Part shown: positions 46,747 to 55,221 of the stretch, piece by piece
How the letters are laid out: the number at the start of each line of letters is the position of its first letter
Position numbering within the stretch: the first letter of the stretch is position 1
From: Thermoanaerobaculia bacterium
GTDB taxonomy: Bacteria; Acidobacteriota; Thermoanaerobaculia; Multivoradales; JAHEKO01
Length of the DNA stretch: 64,000 nt
Direction of reading: 5' to 3'
NCBI GenBank assembly: GCA_947259925.1
Contig: CAMYOG010000030.1
Span: forward strand, 1 to 64,000
Translations under genes and position numbers: made by a program
Notes under the pieces: generated by a model
The model's input: only the letters and a program-made list of their open reading frames with translations
What the model was told of the DNA's origin: nothing
Databases searched by the model: none

Positions 46747-47634
46747 CTACCAGATTCGCTCGGGGAGCTCGCGCGCCACCCATCCTTCGATCGCCTGCCG
46801 CACGTCGTCCGGACGCTCGGTGAGCGGCCAGTGGTTGGCGTCGATCTCGACGGTCGACACCCGCGGGAAGCGTGCGATCTCTTCGCGGTTGACGTCGGGG
46901 TCCGCGAACGTGCTGCCAGCCGACAGGATGACCAGGACCGGACATCCAATGTCCTCCAGAGGCGGGACCGCGGCCACCGTCGCCCTGAGCTGCTGGAGGT
47001 AGTTGGCGACCGGCATGTGTCGCAGGATCGGTCCGAGCGCGGAGTAGCGTCGCGCGATCTCCTGATGCGACTCGCCACCTCGCAGGGCGTCGCGAGTCTC
47101 CTCGTCGAGCCGCCGGAGATCGCGCTCGGCGTCGATCGAGCGGCGCCGGATCCCGAGCCCGTTGGCCGCGCGGGCGACCCAGGTCGCGAGCACGAACAGC
47201 GGCATCAGGTGACCGAGGCGCCTGCGGCTTCCGGTCAGGGCGCGCTTGAAGACCGGATCGATCAGGATCAGCCCGCTGGTCTGCTGCGGGTGCCGGTGGG
47301 CGAACTCGAGGGCGATTTGGGCTCCCAGGCTGTGCCCGCCGATCAGGGCGCGCGGGTAGTCCTCGGCCGCCAGCAGCTCGTGCAGATCGCGGCTCCATAT
47401 CTCGTGGTCGAGCCGGCCGCGCGCCATCGAAGCGCCGTTGCCCCGCAGGTCGGGCCGCAGGACGTCGGTGTCGCGCTTGAGCGAGGTCTTGTCCAGGAAC
47501 TCCGACCAGCGGGTGTGGTTGCTCGCGGCGCCGTGCAGAAGAAGCAGTAGTGGCGCCGGATTCGGCTCGCACCGCCACAGCCAGTAGGCGAGCTCGATGC
47601 CGTCCGAAACGGTCAGGGTGCGCCGGCTTTCCAT
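46747..47634 (-). CDS. Alpha/beta hydrolase
   Basis: A 295-residue alpha/beta-hydrolase. Oxyanion region LLLLLHGAASNHTRW, nucleophile elbow GGHSLGAQIALEFAHRHP (Ser in G-H-S-L-G), Asp in FADPDVN region and the catalytic His in DANHWPLTERPDDV. Similar to esterases, haloperoxidases and small-molecule hydrolases; substrate unknown. The start is ATG. It is 103 bases upstream of, and may be co-transcribed with, the CFA-synthase-like gene. Confidence 0.88.
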   Translation of the reverse strand: MESRRTLTVSDGIELAYWLWRCEPNPAPLLLLLHGAASNHTRWSEFLDKTSLKRDTDVLRPDLRGNGASMARGRLDHEIWSRDLHELLAAEDYPRALIGGHSLGAQIALEFAHRHPQQTSGLILIDPVFKRALTGSRRRLGHLMPLFVLATWVARAANGLGIRRRSIDAERDLRRLDEETRDALRGGESHQEIARRYSALGPILRHMPVANYLQQLRATVAAVPPLEDIGCPVLVILSAGSTFADPDVNREEIARFPRVSTVEIDANHWPLTERPDDVRQAIEGWVARELPERIW

Positions 47635-47773
47635 CCGCTGGAGAGGCTACCGTGGCACCGCCGGCTAGTGAAGGAGATCACTGCGCGGACGCCGGGGACT
47701 CGGCGATGCTGGAATTACCGTACCTAGGCGGCTCAGGTAGGGATCGGACCGACGAGTCGCTTTGGCGGTTTCG

Positions 47774-49561
47774 ATGCTGACGCTGCCCCAGACCACCGAT
47801 CAGATAGGCAGGTACCAGATCCTGTCCGAGCTGGGCCGAGGCTCGATGGGACAGGTCTACCTGGCGCTCGACCCGAACATCGATCGGCACGTCGCGCTCA
47901 AGGTCTTTCTACCGCTGCTCAAGGTGCAGGCCAAGGAGCGCTACGAGCTGCGGCGGCGCTTCATCCTCGAAGCCAAGGCGGCGGGCCGCGTCGAGCACCC
48001 CGGCATCGTGACCATCTTCGACGCCGATACCGATCCGGCGACCGATCTCTCCTACATCGCCATGGAGTGGATCGACGGTCGGTCGCTGCAGGAGGTGCTG
48101 GCCGAGACCGGCCCGCCCGACCCTCACCGCACGGTCGAGATCATCGAGCAGGTGGCACTGGCGCTCGACGCCGCGCATCGACAGGGGTTGGTGCACCGGG
48201 ACGTCAAGCCGGCCAACATCCTGTGCGGCAGGGAAGGGGTGATCAAGGTGACCGACTTCGGGATCGCCAAGCTGGCGTCGATGTCGATCACCCACTCGAA
48301 CTGGATACCCGGCTCGCCGTTCTACATGTCTCCCGAGCAGCTGCGGAACGAGAACGTCGACCATCGCTCCGACATCTACTCGCTCGGCGCGGTGCTCTAC
48401 GAGTGCTTGACCGGCTCGGTGCCGTTCGAGGGCGATTCGCTCCCCAGCCTGACCTACATGATTCTCGAGATCGATCCGCGGCCGCCGCAGACCGTCGATT
48501 CGGGCATCGACCAGACCCTCGCGCGGGTCGCGATGCGGGCGCTCTCGAAGTCTCCGGACGAGCGGTTCCAGAGCGCCATCGACTTCGCGCGCGCTCTGCG
48601 CGGCATCGAGCCGCCAATCCCGATTCGGACCGCCAAGCACCGGGTCGGGTCAGGGGTAACGGCACCGACCCCTACCGGTACGGTCGTCGGCTCCGCCATC
48701 CATCCGATCACCTCGCCGATCCCGGTGGCCGCCGCCGCGCTGCCGGTCGAGGAGCCACCGCCGGCGGCCAAACGCCGGCAGACGCGACCACTCCGGACCG
48801 GTCGCGCGCCCTTCCTGCGCTGGGCGGCCCTCGTCCTGGTGCTGGCGGCGGGTATGTTCGGGATCTGGTACGGAGCCTGGAGCGCCGACCTCGATTCCGG
48901 CGAGCAGCAGGCGAGGAGCGAGCCGCTCTCGTTCGCGAGTCCGCCCGACTTCCCGCCGAGCACGCCGTTCGAGAGCGTCCTGGACGGCCTCGATCCGGAT
49001 CTGGTTCCAGCACCACCCGAGGTCGAGGAAGTTGAGGTCCTCCCGGCCGAGCCGGTGCCGCGACCGACCTACCGTCCGCCTCCGCCGCGGGCCGCGACGC
49101 GGGCTCCGGCGCCGACGCCCGATAGCGGGGTCGCGGCTACCGACCTCGGCACCGAGTCCGCGTCAAGCGAGGCGGTCGCCGCCCAGAGTCCGGTCCCCGA
49201 GCCGGTGGCCGCTCCGGAGCCGCGGCCCGTGCCGATGGGCAATCTCGAGATCGTCTACCGGAACCGGCTCAAGGCCGGAACGATCTCGGTGCGCTTGAAC
49301 GATCGGAAGATCTGGACCAAGACCTTCACCGGCGCGAAGAGCTTCTTCAAGCGCTCGGTCGGCAAGGACATCTGGGCGACCCTGGCGATTCCGGCCGGCG
49401 ACCACGTCCTCGACGTGCGGGTGACCGGCGCCGAAGCCAAGAAGGACCTGGTGCGTCGGACCGAGATCTCGATCGCTCCGGGTGAGACGCGCCGCCTGCG
49501 GGTGGTGATGGTGCTGCCCAAGACCCTCAAGCTGCAGTGGAAGAAGGCGCCGGGTGGCTGA
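47774..49561 (+). CDS. Membrane Ser/Thr kinase with Pro-rich exterior
   Basis: About 595 residues. The kinase domain has GRGSMGQV, HVALKVF, HRDVKPANIL, DFGIAK and MSPEQLRN. A Pro/Ala-rich segment leads to one TM helix (WAALVLVLAAGMFGIWYGAW), then a disordered Pro/Ala/Glu-rich stretch and a short beta domain (IVYRNRLKAGTISVRLNDRK). ATG 47774 is preferred over TTG 47762 because MLTLPQTTDQIGRYQI is like other kinase starts. It overlaps the FHA gene by eight bases, so the FHA protein is a likely partner or substrate. Confidence 0.9.
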   Translation: MLTLPQTTDQIGRYQILSELGRGSMGQVYLALDPNIDRHVALKVFLPLLKVQAKERYELRRRFILEAKAAGRVEHPGIVTIFDADTDPATDLSYIAMEWIDGRSLQEVLAETGPPDPHRTVEIIEQVALALDAAHRQGLVHRDVKPANILCGREGVIKVTDFGIAKLASMSITHSNWIPGSPFYMSPEQLRNENVDHRSDIYSLGAVLYECLTGSVPFEGDSLPSLTYMILEIDPRPPQTVDSGIDQTLARVAMRALSKSPDERFQSAIDFARALRGIEPPIPIRTAKHRVGSGVTAPTPTGTVVGSAIHPITSPIPVAAAALPVEEPPPAAKRRQTRPLRTGRAPFLRWAALVLVLAAGMFGIWYGAWSADLDSGEQQARSEPLSFASPPDFPPSTPFESVLDGLDPDLVPAPPEVEEVEVLPAEPVPRPTYRPPPPRAATRAPAPTPDSGVAATDLGTESASSEAVAAQSPVPEPVAAPEPRPVPMGNLEIVYRNRLKAGTISVRLNDRKIWTKTFTGAKSFFKRSVGKDIWATLAIPAGDHVLDVRVTGAEAKKDLVRRTEISIAPGETRRLRVVMVLPKTLKLQWKKAPGG

Positions 49562-50096
49562 GGCGACCTGCACCAACTGCGGCGAGACGGTGGTCTTCGA
49601 AGCCACCCTGGCGACGCCGGTGGCGACGGTCACCTGTCCGGCCTGCGGCGCCGACTTCGAGGTCTACGGCGCCGGAGTGGGCGGCGCCGAGACGATCCTC
49701 GTCCCGGAGTCACACGCCGCCTCCGGTACTCCCCTCGAGGGGACCATACTGCTCGGCTCGGAGGGGCTGGCGGAGCCGGAGGTGCCGGTCAAGATCCGGG
49801 GCTTCCTGACCCGGGAGGACGTGCCGTCGGGCGATGCCGACTTCAGGCTGCGCACCGGCACCACCGTGGTCGGCAGGGAGCAGGGTGCAATCCGCGTCGA
49901 CGACGCGGCGGTCTCCGCCCGGCACTTCCAGGTCGAGGAGCGCGGCAGCGAGTTCTTCTTGAAGGATCTCGACAGCTCCAACGGCACCTTCCTGAACGGA
50001 CACCGGGTCCGCTCGGCCAAGTTGCGCAGCGGCGACCGGATTACCGCCGGCGGCACCACCTTCGCCTTCTCGGTGCGCGAGCTGATCCCGATGTAG
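49554..50096 (+). CDS. Zinc-ribbon and FHA-domain protein
   Basis: A 180-residue protein. The N-terminus is a zinc ribbon with CTNC and CPAC pairs (MAEATCTNCGETVVF; VTCPACGADFEV). The C-terminal FHA domain has VGREQGAIRVDDAAVSARHF and DLDSSNGTFLNGHRV, the phospho-Thr-binding signature with Arg, Ser and His. It is coupled to the preceding kinase gene by an eight-base overlap, so it probably binds that kinase's phosphorylated sites. The start is GTG. Confidence 0.92.
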   Translation: MAEATCTNCGETVVFEATLATPVATVTCPACGADFEVYGAGVGGAETILVPESHAASGTPLEGTILLGSEGLAEPEVPVKIRGFLTREDVPSGDADFRLRTGTTVVGREQGAIRVDDAAVSARHFQVEERGSEFFLKDLDSSNGTFLNGHRVRSAKLRSGDRITAGGTTFAFSVRELIPM

Positions 50097-50097
50097 G

Positions 50098-50119
50098 CGG
50101 GCGGGCATCGGCCCGCCCG
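50098..50119 (+). terminator. Hairpin after the FHA gene
   Basis: CGGGCGGGC at 50098-50106 and its reverse complement GCCCGCCCG at 50111-50119 form a perfect 9-bp stem with loop ATCG, directly after the stop codon. No T-run follows, so it may be a Rho-assisted or RNA-stabilising hairpin rather than a classical terminator. Confidence 0.55.
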
Positions 50120-50240
50120 GCGACCCTACTCCCGGTCGACCCAGCTGTTGCTGGCCGGCGAGTCGGGCCAGATGAAGGGGCGGAGGCGACCCGGAGGAGG
50201 CTCCGCGGGCTCGCTCCTCTAGCATTGGCCGACGAGAGAG

Positions 50241-51101
50241 ATGCGCATCGCGGCTCTAACCGGACTCACCCTGGTCGCTTTCGCCGCCAATTCGCTCCTC
50301 TGCCGGATGGCGCTCGGAGCGGAGCTGATCGACCCGGCGACGTTCACCACGGTTCGCCTGGTGAGCGGGGCGCTCGTCCTGGTCCTCCTGACGAGACTCG
50401 CCGGCGCCGAGCGGACGACCTCGGGCGGATCCGGCTCGTGGATGTCCGCCGTAGCTCTCTTCGCCTACGCGCTGACCTTCTCGCTCGCCTATGTCACTCT
50501 CGACGCGGGGATCGGCGCACTGCTCCTGTTCGGCGCGGTCCAGGCGACGATGATCGGGGTCGGGCTGGTCTCGGGCGATCGCCCGCGCGCCGGTGAGTGG
50601 CTCGGACTGGTCACGGCGGTCGGCGGGCTGGTCTATCTGGTAGCTCCGGGACTGACCGCGCCCGATCCGCTCGGCGCTCTCCTGATGGCCGCCTCCGGGG
50701 TCGCGTGGGGGGTCTACTCGTTGCGGGGCAGGGGAGCGACCGCACCGGTCCTCACCACCGCCGGCAACTTCGCGCGGACGGTGCCGATGGCGCTGGTGGC
50801 GAGTGCGCTCGCCTGGTCGCTCTTCCACGCCGAGGCTCGGGGCGTGGTCCTCGCACTGGTCTCCGGGGTCGTCACCTCCGGTCTGGGCTACGTGATCTGG
50901 TACCAGGCGTTGCGAGGGCTGACGGCGACCCGGGCGGCGATCGTCCAGCTGCTCGTGCCGGTGCTCGCGGCGTTCGGTGGCGTCTGGGTCCTGGACGAGC
51001 GGGTCACGCTCCGACTCGGGATCGCCAGCCTGCTGATACTGGGCGGCGTCGCCGTGGCGGTGATCGCCCGGGCGCCGGCCACCGACGAGGCTCGACGCTA
51101 G
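50241..51101 (+). CDS. EamA/DMT-superfamily transporter
   Basis: A 286-residue integral membrane protein with ten predicted helices in two EamA repeats. Family stretches are FAANSLLCRMALGAELIDP (first repeat), LDAGIGALLLFGAVQATMIG and GLTATRAAIVQLLVPVLAAF followed by VWVLDE near the end of the second. Members export metabolites or amino acids; substrate unknown. The ATG follows a weak RBS (GAGAG). Confidence 0.9.
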   Translation: MRIAALTGLTLVAFAANSLLCRMALGAELIDPATFTTVRLVSGALVLVLLTRLAGAERTTSGGSGSWMSAVALFAYALTFSLAYVTLDAGIGALLLFGAVQATMIGVGLVSGDRPRAGEWLGLVTAVGGLVYLVAPGLTAPDPLGALLMAASGVAWGVYSLRGRGATAPVLTTAGNFARTVPMALVASALAWSLFHAEARGVVLALVSGVVTSGLGYVIWYQALRGLTATRAAIVQLLVPVLAAFGGVWVLDERVTLRLGIASLLILGGVAVAVIARAPATDEARR

Positions 51102-51169
51102 CCGCCACGAGCGGATTCTGGGGTAGCCTTGCCGCTCCCACCCATGACCACTCGAAGGAGGAGTCTTCG

Positions 51170-52699
51170 ATGCGACGTATCGTAGTTGGCCAGGCTGTCG
51201 TCCTGCTGTTGGCGGCGGGCCTGCTTCTGGCCGAGGAGCCGATGAAGAACGAGGCCGCCGGCAAGGAGGTCCCGGAGCCCAAGAGCTCGGTCACCAGTCA
51301 TTCGGTGGTGATCGGCGGCGAGACCGTCGAGTACGACGCGACCGCCGGCTATCTGATCGTCAACGACGCCGAAGAGAGGCCGGCGGCCAAGTTCGGCTAC
51401 ACCGCGTACGTGCGCCAGGGCGTGGACGATCCGGCCGAGCGTCCGATCACCTTCGCCTTCAACGGCGGCCCCGGCTCGTCGTCGATCTGGCTGCACATGG
51501 GTGTCCTCGGCCCGCGCCGGGTGGTAGTGGCCGACGCGGACTTCACCCTGCCGCCGCCGTACGAGCTGGCCGACAACGAGTACAGCATCCTGGACGCGAG
51601 CGACCTGGTGATGATCGACCCGGTCGGCACCGGCTACAGCCGGCCGGTGGGGGAGGCCAAAGGCGAGGACTTCTGGGGAGTCGACCAGGACATCGACTCG
51701 GTCTCGAGGTTCATCAAGGCCTACGTCACCGAGAGCGGCCGCTGGGCCTCGCCCAAGATCCTGCTGGGGGAGAGCTACGGCGGCATGCGCTCGGGCGGCG
51801 TCGCGCTCGAGCTCCTGACCACTCACGGCATGGCGCTCAACGGGGTCGTCCTGGTATCGCCCTTCATGTCCTGGGCGTCCGGCTTCGACGGACTGAACGT
51901 CGATCTGCCGCACGTGCTGTTCCTGCCGACCCTGGCCGCCACCGCCTGGTATCACCAGGCGCTCGACGACCGCCCCGACGACTTGATCGGCTTCATCGAA
52001 GAGGTCAAGGCGTTCGCCTACGATGAGTACGCGCCGGCCCTGCTAAAGGGGAGTCGCCTGACGGCGGAGGAGCGGGCCGCGGTCCTGGCCAAGCTGGCGC
52101 GCTATACCGGAGTCAGCGAGACCTACTGGGATCGAGCCGACCTGCGGGTCTCGCATCAGCAGTTCGTCAAGGAGCTGCTCCGGGATCGCAGGCAGACGGC
52201 GGGCCGGATCGACTCGCGCTTCGCCGGCAGGAGCTTCAACCTGCTGGGTGAGCAGATGAGCTACGACCCGTTCAACTCGGCGGTCTCGGCCGCCTTCACC
52301 GGCTCCTTTCTCGACTACTACCACAACGAGCTCGAGTTCGGCCGCGACCTGGAGTACAAGGTCTCGGGCGGTGTCTGGAGGAAATGGGACTGGGGGCACG
52401 CGACGCCGGACTCCGGATCGTTCAAGATTCCGGTCCCCGACACCTCGGTCGATCTGGCGCGAGCGATGGGCCAGAACCCGCATATGAAGCTTCTGGTGCA
52501 ACAAGGCTATTACGATCTGGCGACACCGCAGGTGGCGACCGAGTACGCGCTCGAGCACATGGATCTATTGCCCGAGCAGCGCGAGAACATTTCGGTCGAG
52601 TACTACGAAGCGGGCCACATGATGTACCTCCACCCGCCGTCGCTGGTGAAGTACAAGGCAGACCTGGCGGCGTTCATCCGGGAGGCGTCTGGTAGTTAG
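51170..52699 (+). CDS. Exported S10-family serine carboxypeptidase
   Basis: A 509-residue enzyme with a signal peptide (VVGQAVVLLLAAGLLLA). The catalytic Ser is S202 in LLGESYGGMRSGG, the Asp is in QQGYYDLATP and the His in EAGHMMYLHPP; substrate-site FNGGPGSSSIWLHMGVLGP is also present. A strong AAGGAGGAG RBS precedes ATG 51170. The longer reading upstream is the out-of-frame shadow of the transporter gene. Expected to remove C-terminal residues from peptides outside the cytoplasm. Confidence 0.93.
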   Translation: MRRIVVGQAVVLLLAAGLLLAEEPMKNEAAGKEVPEPKSSVTSHSVVIGGETVEYDATAGYLIVNDAEERPAAKFGYTAYVRQGVDDPAERPITFAFNGGPGSSSIWLHMGVLGPRRVVVADADFTLPPPYELADNEYSILDASDLVMIDPVGTGYSRPVGEAKGEDFWGVDQDIDSVSRFIKAYVTESGRWASPKILLGESYGGMRSGGVALELLTTHGMALNGVVLVSPFMSWASGFDGLNVDLPHVLFLPTLAATAWYHQALDDRPDDLIGFIEEVKAFAYDEYAPALLKGSRLTAEERAAVLAKLARYTGVSETYWDRADLRVSHQQFVKELLRDRRQTAGRIDSRFAGRSFNLLGEQMSYDPFNSAVSAAFTGSFLDYYHNELEFGRDLEYKVSGGVWRKWDWGHATPDSGSFKIPVPDTSVDLARAMGQNPHMKLLVQQGYYDLATPQVATEYALEHMDLLPEQRENISVEYYEAGHMMYLHPPSLVKYKADLAAFIREASGS

Positions 52700-52731
52700 G
52701 TTGATCGGCGAGGCGGCCGGACGTCCCTTGT

Positions 52732-52883
52732 GACGACATCCGCAACACCGCGAACGCTTGCTACGCGGCCTGGCCGGAGCGTCTGACGTGATCGACACTT
52801 CGGGCCAGATCGTCTGCAAGGGCGGCATGGGACCGTTCGAGTTCGACACCGACGAGCTCGAGGAGTTCCTGGCGACGCTCTAG
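52732..52883 (+). pseudogene. 3' remnant of a T4-deiodinase-family gene
   Basis: Two frames together read DDIRNTANACYAAWPERLT, then VIDTSGQIVCKGGMGPFEFD and TDELEEFLATL with a stop. This resembles the C-terminus of iodothyronine-deiodinase-family (thioredoxin-fold) proteins. A one-base loss near 52786 separates the frames, and the upstream 200-odd residues are missing altogether; the preceding S10 gene ends 32 bases earlier. I infer a deletion remnant. Family identity is by recall and moderately sure. Confidence 0.6.
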
Positions 52884-52969
52884 CGCATGGTCGGGCTCCG
52901 GACGGCTCGCTCGATCGGCGGCTGGTGGTGGCCCAGGCCGCGCGCCTCGCGCCGAGCCGGCGTCTGACG

Positions 52970-53836
52970 ATGCGATTCGAAGCCACCCAGCGGTACCGGC
53001 CGCCACTCGACTGGCAGGCGATGCTCGAGTTCTTCGGACGGCGCGCGATCGCCGGCCTGGAGCAGGTGTCGTCGGAGCGCTATCGACGGACGATCGCCTG
53101 CGACGGAGCGAGCGGCACGTTGGAGGTCGGCCCGTCCGACGGGCGGCAGGCTGTGAGCCTTCGGATCGAGCTGGACGCCGACCGCGACCCCGAGCCCCTG
53201 GTCGAGCGGACCCGGCGGATGCTCGATCTCGACGCCGATCCGCTCGCGGTCGAGGCGACGCTGCGACGAGATCCGCTGCTCGCGGAGATGGTCACCGCGC
53301 ATCCCGGGCTGAGGGTGCCGGGCTGCTGGGATCCGTTCGAGCTGACGGTGCGCGCTGTCCTCGGCCAGCAGGTGACCGTACGGGGCGCGGCGACGCTCGG
53401 GTCTCGGCTGGTGCGGTCTTATGGTGAGCCGATCGCGCACGGAGAGGGCGCGCTGACGCACGCGTTCCCGACGTCCGAAGCACTGCGCGACGCGGACCTG
53501 GGCGAGGTCGGGCTACCGCGCAAGCGGGCCGAGACGATCCGTGCCCTGGCGCGGGCGGTCGCCGACGGGCGTCTGACGTTGGCGCCCGGAGCCGACCGCC
53601 AGGCGTTCTCTGCCGCGATCACCTCGATCCCCGGGGTCGGGGAGTGGACGGCGGAGTACGTCGCGATGCGCGCGCTCGGGGACGGGGACGCGTTCCCGGC
53701 CAGCGACCTCGGGCTGCTGAAAGCCGCGGCCGGCCGAGGCGAGAGACCGACTCCTCGACAGCTCGTGCGCCGGGCCGAGGCGTGGCGCCCGTGGCGCGCC
53801 TACGCGGCGGTCTATCTCTGGCAGGCGAGCGCCTAG
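52970..53836 (+). CDS. alkA: DNA-3-methyladenine glycosylase II (AlkA-like)
   Basis: A 288-residue base-excision glycosylase. An N-terminal AlkA-type domain (YRPPLDWQAMLEFFGRRAI) is followed by CWDPFELTVRAVLGQQVTV and the helix-hairpin-helix plus catalytic Asp region SIPGVGEWTAEYVAMRAL, then DAFPASDLGLLKAA. ATG 52970 gives an N-terminus matching E. coli AlkA in length; a GTG 45 bases upstream is possible. No ada domain is attached. Removes alkylated bases from DNA. Confidence 0.9.
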   Translation: MRFEATQRYRPPLDWQAMLEFFGRRAIAGLEQVSSERYRRTIACDGASGTLEVGPSDGRQAVSLRIELDADRDPEPLVERTRRMLDLDADPLAVEATLRRDPLLAEMVTAHPGLRVPGCWDPFELTVRAVLGQQVTVRGAATLGSRLVRSYGEPIAHGEGALTHAFPTSEALRDADLGEVGLPRKRAETIRALARAVADGRLTLAPGADRQAFSAAITSIPGVGEWTAEYVAMRALGDGDAFPASDLGLLKAAAGRGERPTPRQLVRRAEAWRPWRAYAAVYLWQASA

Positions 53837-54381
53837 GCGTCCTCGCGTCCGAGCAGATAGTCCTCGGCCTCGAGCGAGAAGTGGAAGCAATCGATGCCGC
53901 GGATCGGCTCACGCTTGTCGAGGGTCATGCCGAGCCGCTCCAGAAGCCTCTTGGAGGCGAGATTCGGGACGTCGCATCGACCCACGACCCGATCGAGTCC
54001 GGCAGTCAGGAACGCCTGATCGAGGACCGCGAGCGACGCCTCGTGAGCGTACCCCTGCCCCCAGTGCTCGGGGTCGAGAGAGAACAGAAGCTCGATCTCG
54101 CCGGTCTCCGGAATCCGCAGGAAGCCGCAGGTGCCGATCAGCGGTCCGAGCGGGGCGTAGACGCCCCAGATCGCGAGCCCGAGGGTGTCGAAGAGCTCGA
54201 GGCTCTGGCCGAGCTCGTCGGTGACCTGCTCACGGGTCGGCGTCTGGGCGTCGAACAGCCATCGGCCGACCTCCGGAGCGCTCCAGTGAGCGTAGAGCTT
54301 GTCGAAATCGAGCAGCGTCAGTGGTCTCAGCTCGAGCCGCTCGGTCGAGAGGGTCAGGGCGGATCGGAGCGAGGCGGTCAC
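53833..54381 (-). CDS. GNAT-family N-acetyltransferase (RimJ/RimL-like)
   Basis: A 182-residue acetyltransferase: STERLELRPLTLLDFDKLYA at the N-terminus, IELLFSLDPEHWGQGYAHEA containing the acetyl-CoA loop (Gln/Arg-x-x-Gly), and NLASKRLLERLGMTLDKR, the typical Acetyltransf_3 end. Substrate unknown. The start is GTG; the long upstream reading is a shadow of the TPR gene. Its stop overlaps alkA by four bases, convergent. Confidence 0.87.
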   Translation of the reverse strand: MTASLRSALTLSTERLELRPLTLLDFDKLYAHWSAPEVGRWLFDAQTPTREQVTDELGQSLELFDTLGLAIWGVYAPLGPLIGTCGFLRIPETGEIELLFSLDPEHWGQGYAHEASLAVLDQAFLTAGLDRVVGRCDVPNLASKRLLERLGMTLDKREPIRGIDCFHFSLEAEDYLLGREDA

Positions 54382-54418
54382 TCTGGGTGCGGCGACAGTA
54401 GCACCCGGAGGGCGTCTT

Positions 54419-55141
54419 TCAGCCGAGGCTCTTGAGCAGCCGCTTCGCCTTGAACGCCCAGAGCCGGTTGCGCTTCCTGTGGTACCGGGGGGTGTGCTGG
54501 AAGTGGTGGAGCGCGGCCTCGAGCGTGCCGCGCGCACCTTCTTTCTCGTTCGCTTCCTTCTGGAACTGCGCGAGAGTAACGCTGTGAGCGAGGCGGGGGC
54601 TGATCTCGACCAGCTGCTCGAGCCGCTCGATCGCTTCCGGCATGCGGTCGAGCTGCCAGAGGGACTTGGCCAGATCGAGCCACGGCTCATACTCGGCGAA
54701 CGAGCTGTCCGCCTCGATCACCCGCTCGAACGTGACGGCGGCCGTCTCGTGGTCCCCGAGCGCCGCCTGACAGCGGGCGAGGCCGTAGAGCCCCTCGAGG
54801 TTCTGGTTGTCCTCGACGTAGAGACTCTCGAACATGCCGGCGGCCTCCTGGTACTCGCCGGCGTCGTGCAGGGCCTGGGCGAGCCGCAGGCGGTTGGTGA
54901 GGCTGGGGGTCTCGTCGTGCCGGTAGCGGAGGGCGTCGAGCGATTCCGGCTTGCGGTAGCGGAAGAGCTCCTTCAGCCAGCGCATGTCGGGGTCGTGGAT
55001 CTTCACGTTGAAGAAATAGAACCACTCGCCGAACGGAATGAAGATGATCCAGAACCAGTAGCCGCCCGGGCGCCGGCGGATGCAGTCGTAGAGCATCCAG
55101 GCCATGAAGACGTGCTCGAGGAGCAGGAGGACGCGGGGCAT
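54419..55141 (-). CDS. Membrane-anchored TPR protein
   Basis: A 240-residue product. Two N-terminal hydrophobic segments (MPRVLLLLEHVFMAWMLYD and YWFWIIFIPFGEWFYFF) resemble a PLDc_N-type hairpin. Residues about 80-240 form TPR-like helix pairs, for instance LRLAQALHDAGEYQEAAGMF and LYGLARCQAALGDHETAAVT. It ends 37 bases before the GNAT start, with which it is co-oriented. Function unknown, probably a scaffold. ATG 55141 was chosen because the residues upstream are Arg-rich. Confidence 0.8.
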   Translation of the reverse strand: MPRVLLLLEHVFMAWMLYDCIRRRPGGYWFWIIFIPFGEWFYFFNVKIHDPDMRWLKELFRYRKPESLDALRYRHDETPSLTNRLRLAQALHDAGEYQEAAGMFESLYVEDNQNLEGLYGLARCQAALGDHETAAVTFERVIEADSSFAEYEPWLDLAKSLWQLDRMPEAIERLEQLVEISPRLAHSVTLAQFQKEANEKEGARGTLEAALHHFQHTPRYHRKRNRLWAFKAKRLLKSLG

Positions 55142-55221
55142 AGCCACTCGAATGGTCCGCCAGCGTCGGCACAAGAACAATGGAATGTGCCACTTACCGC
55201 AAGCCCGTAGAATCGGCCCGA

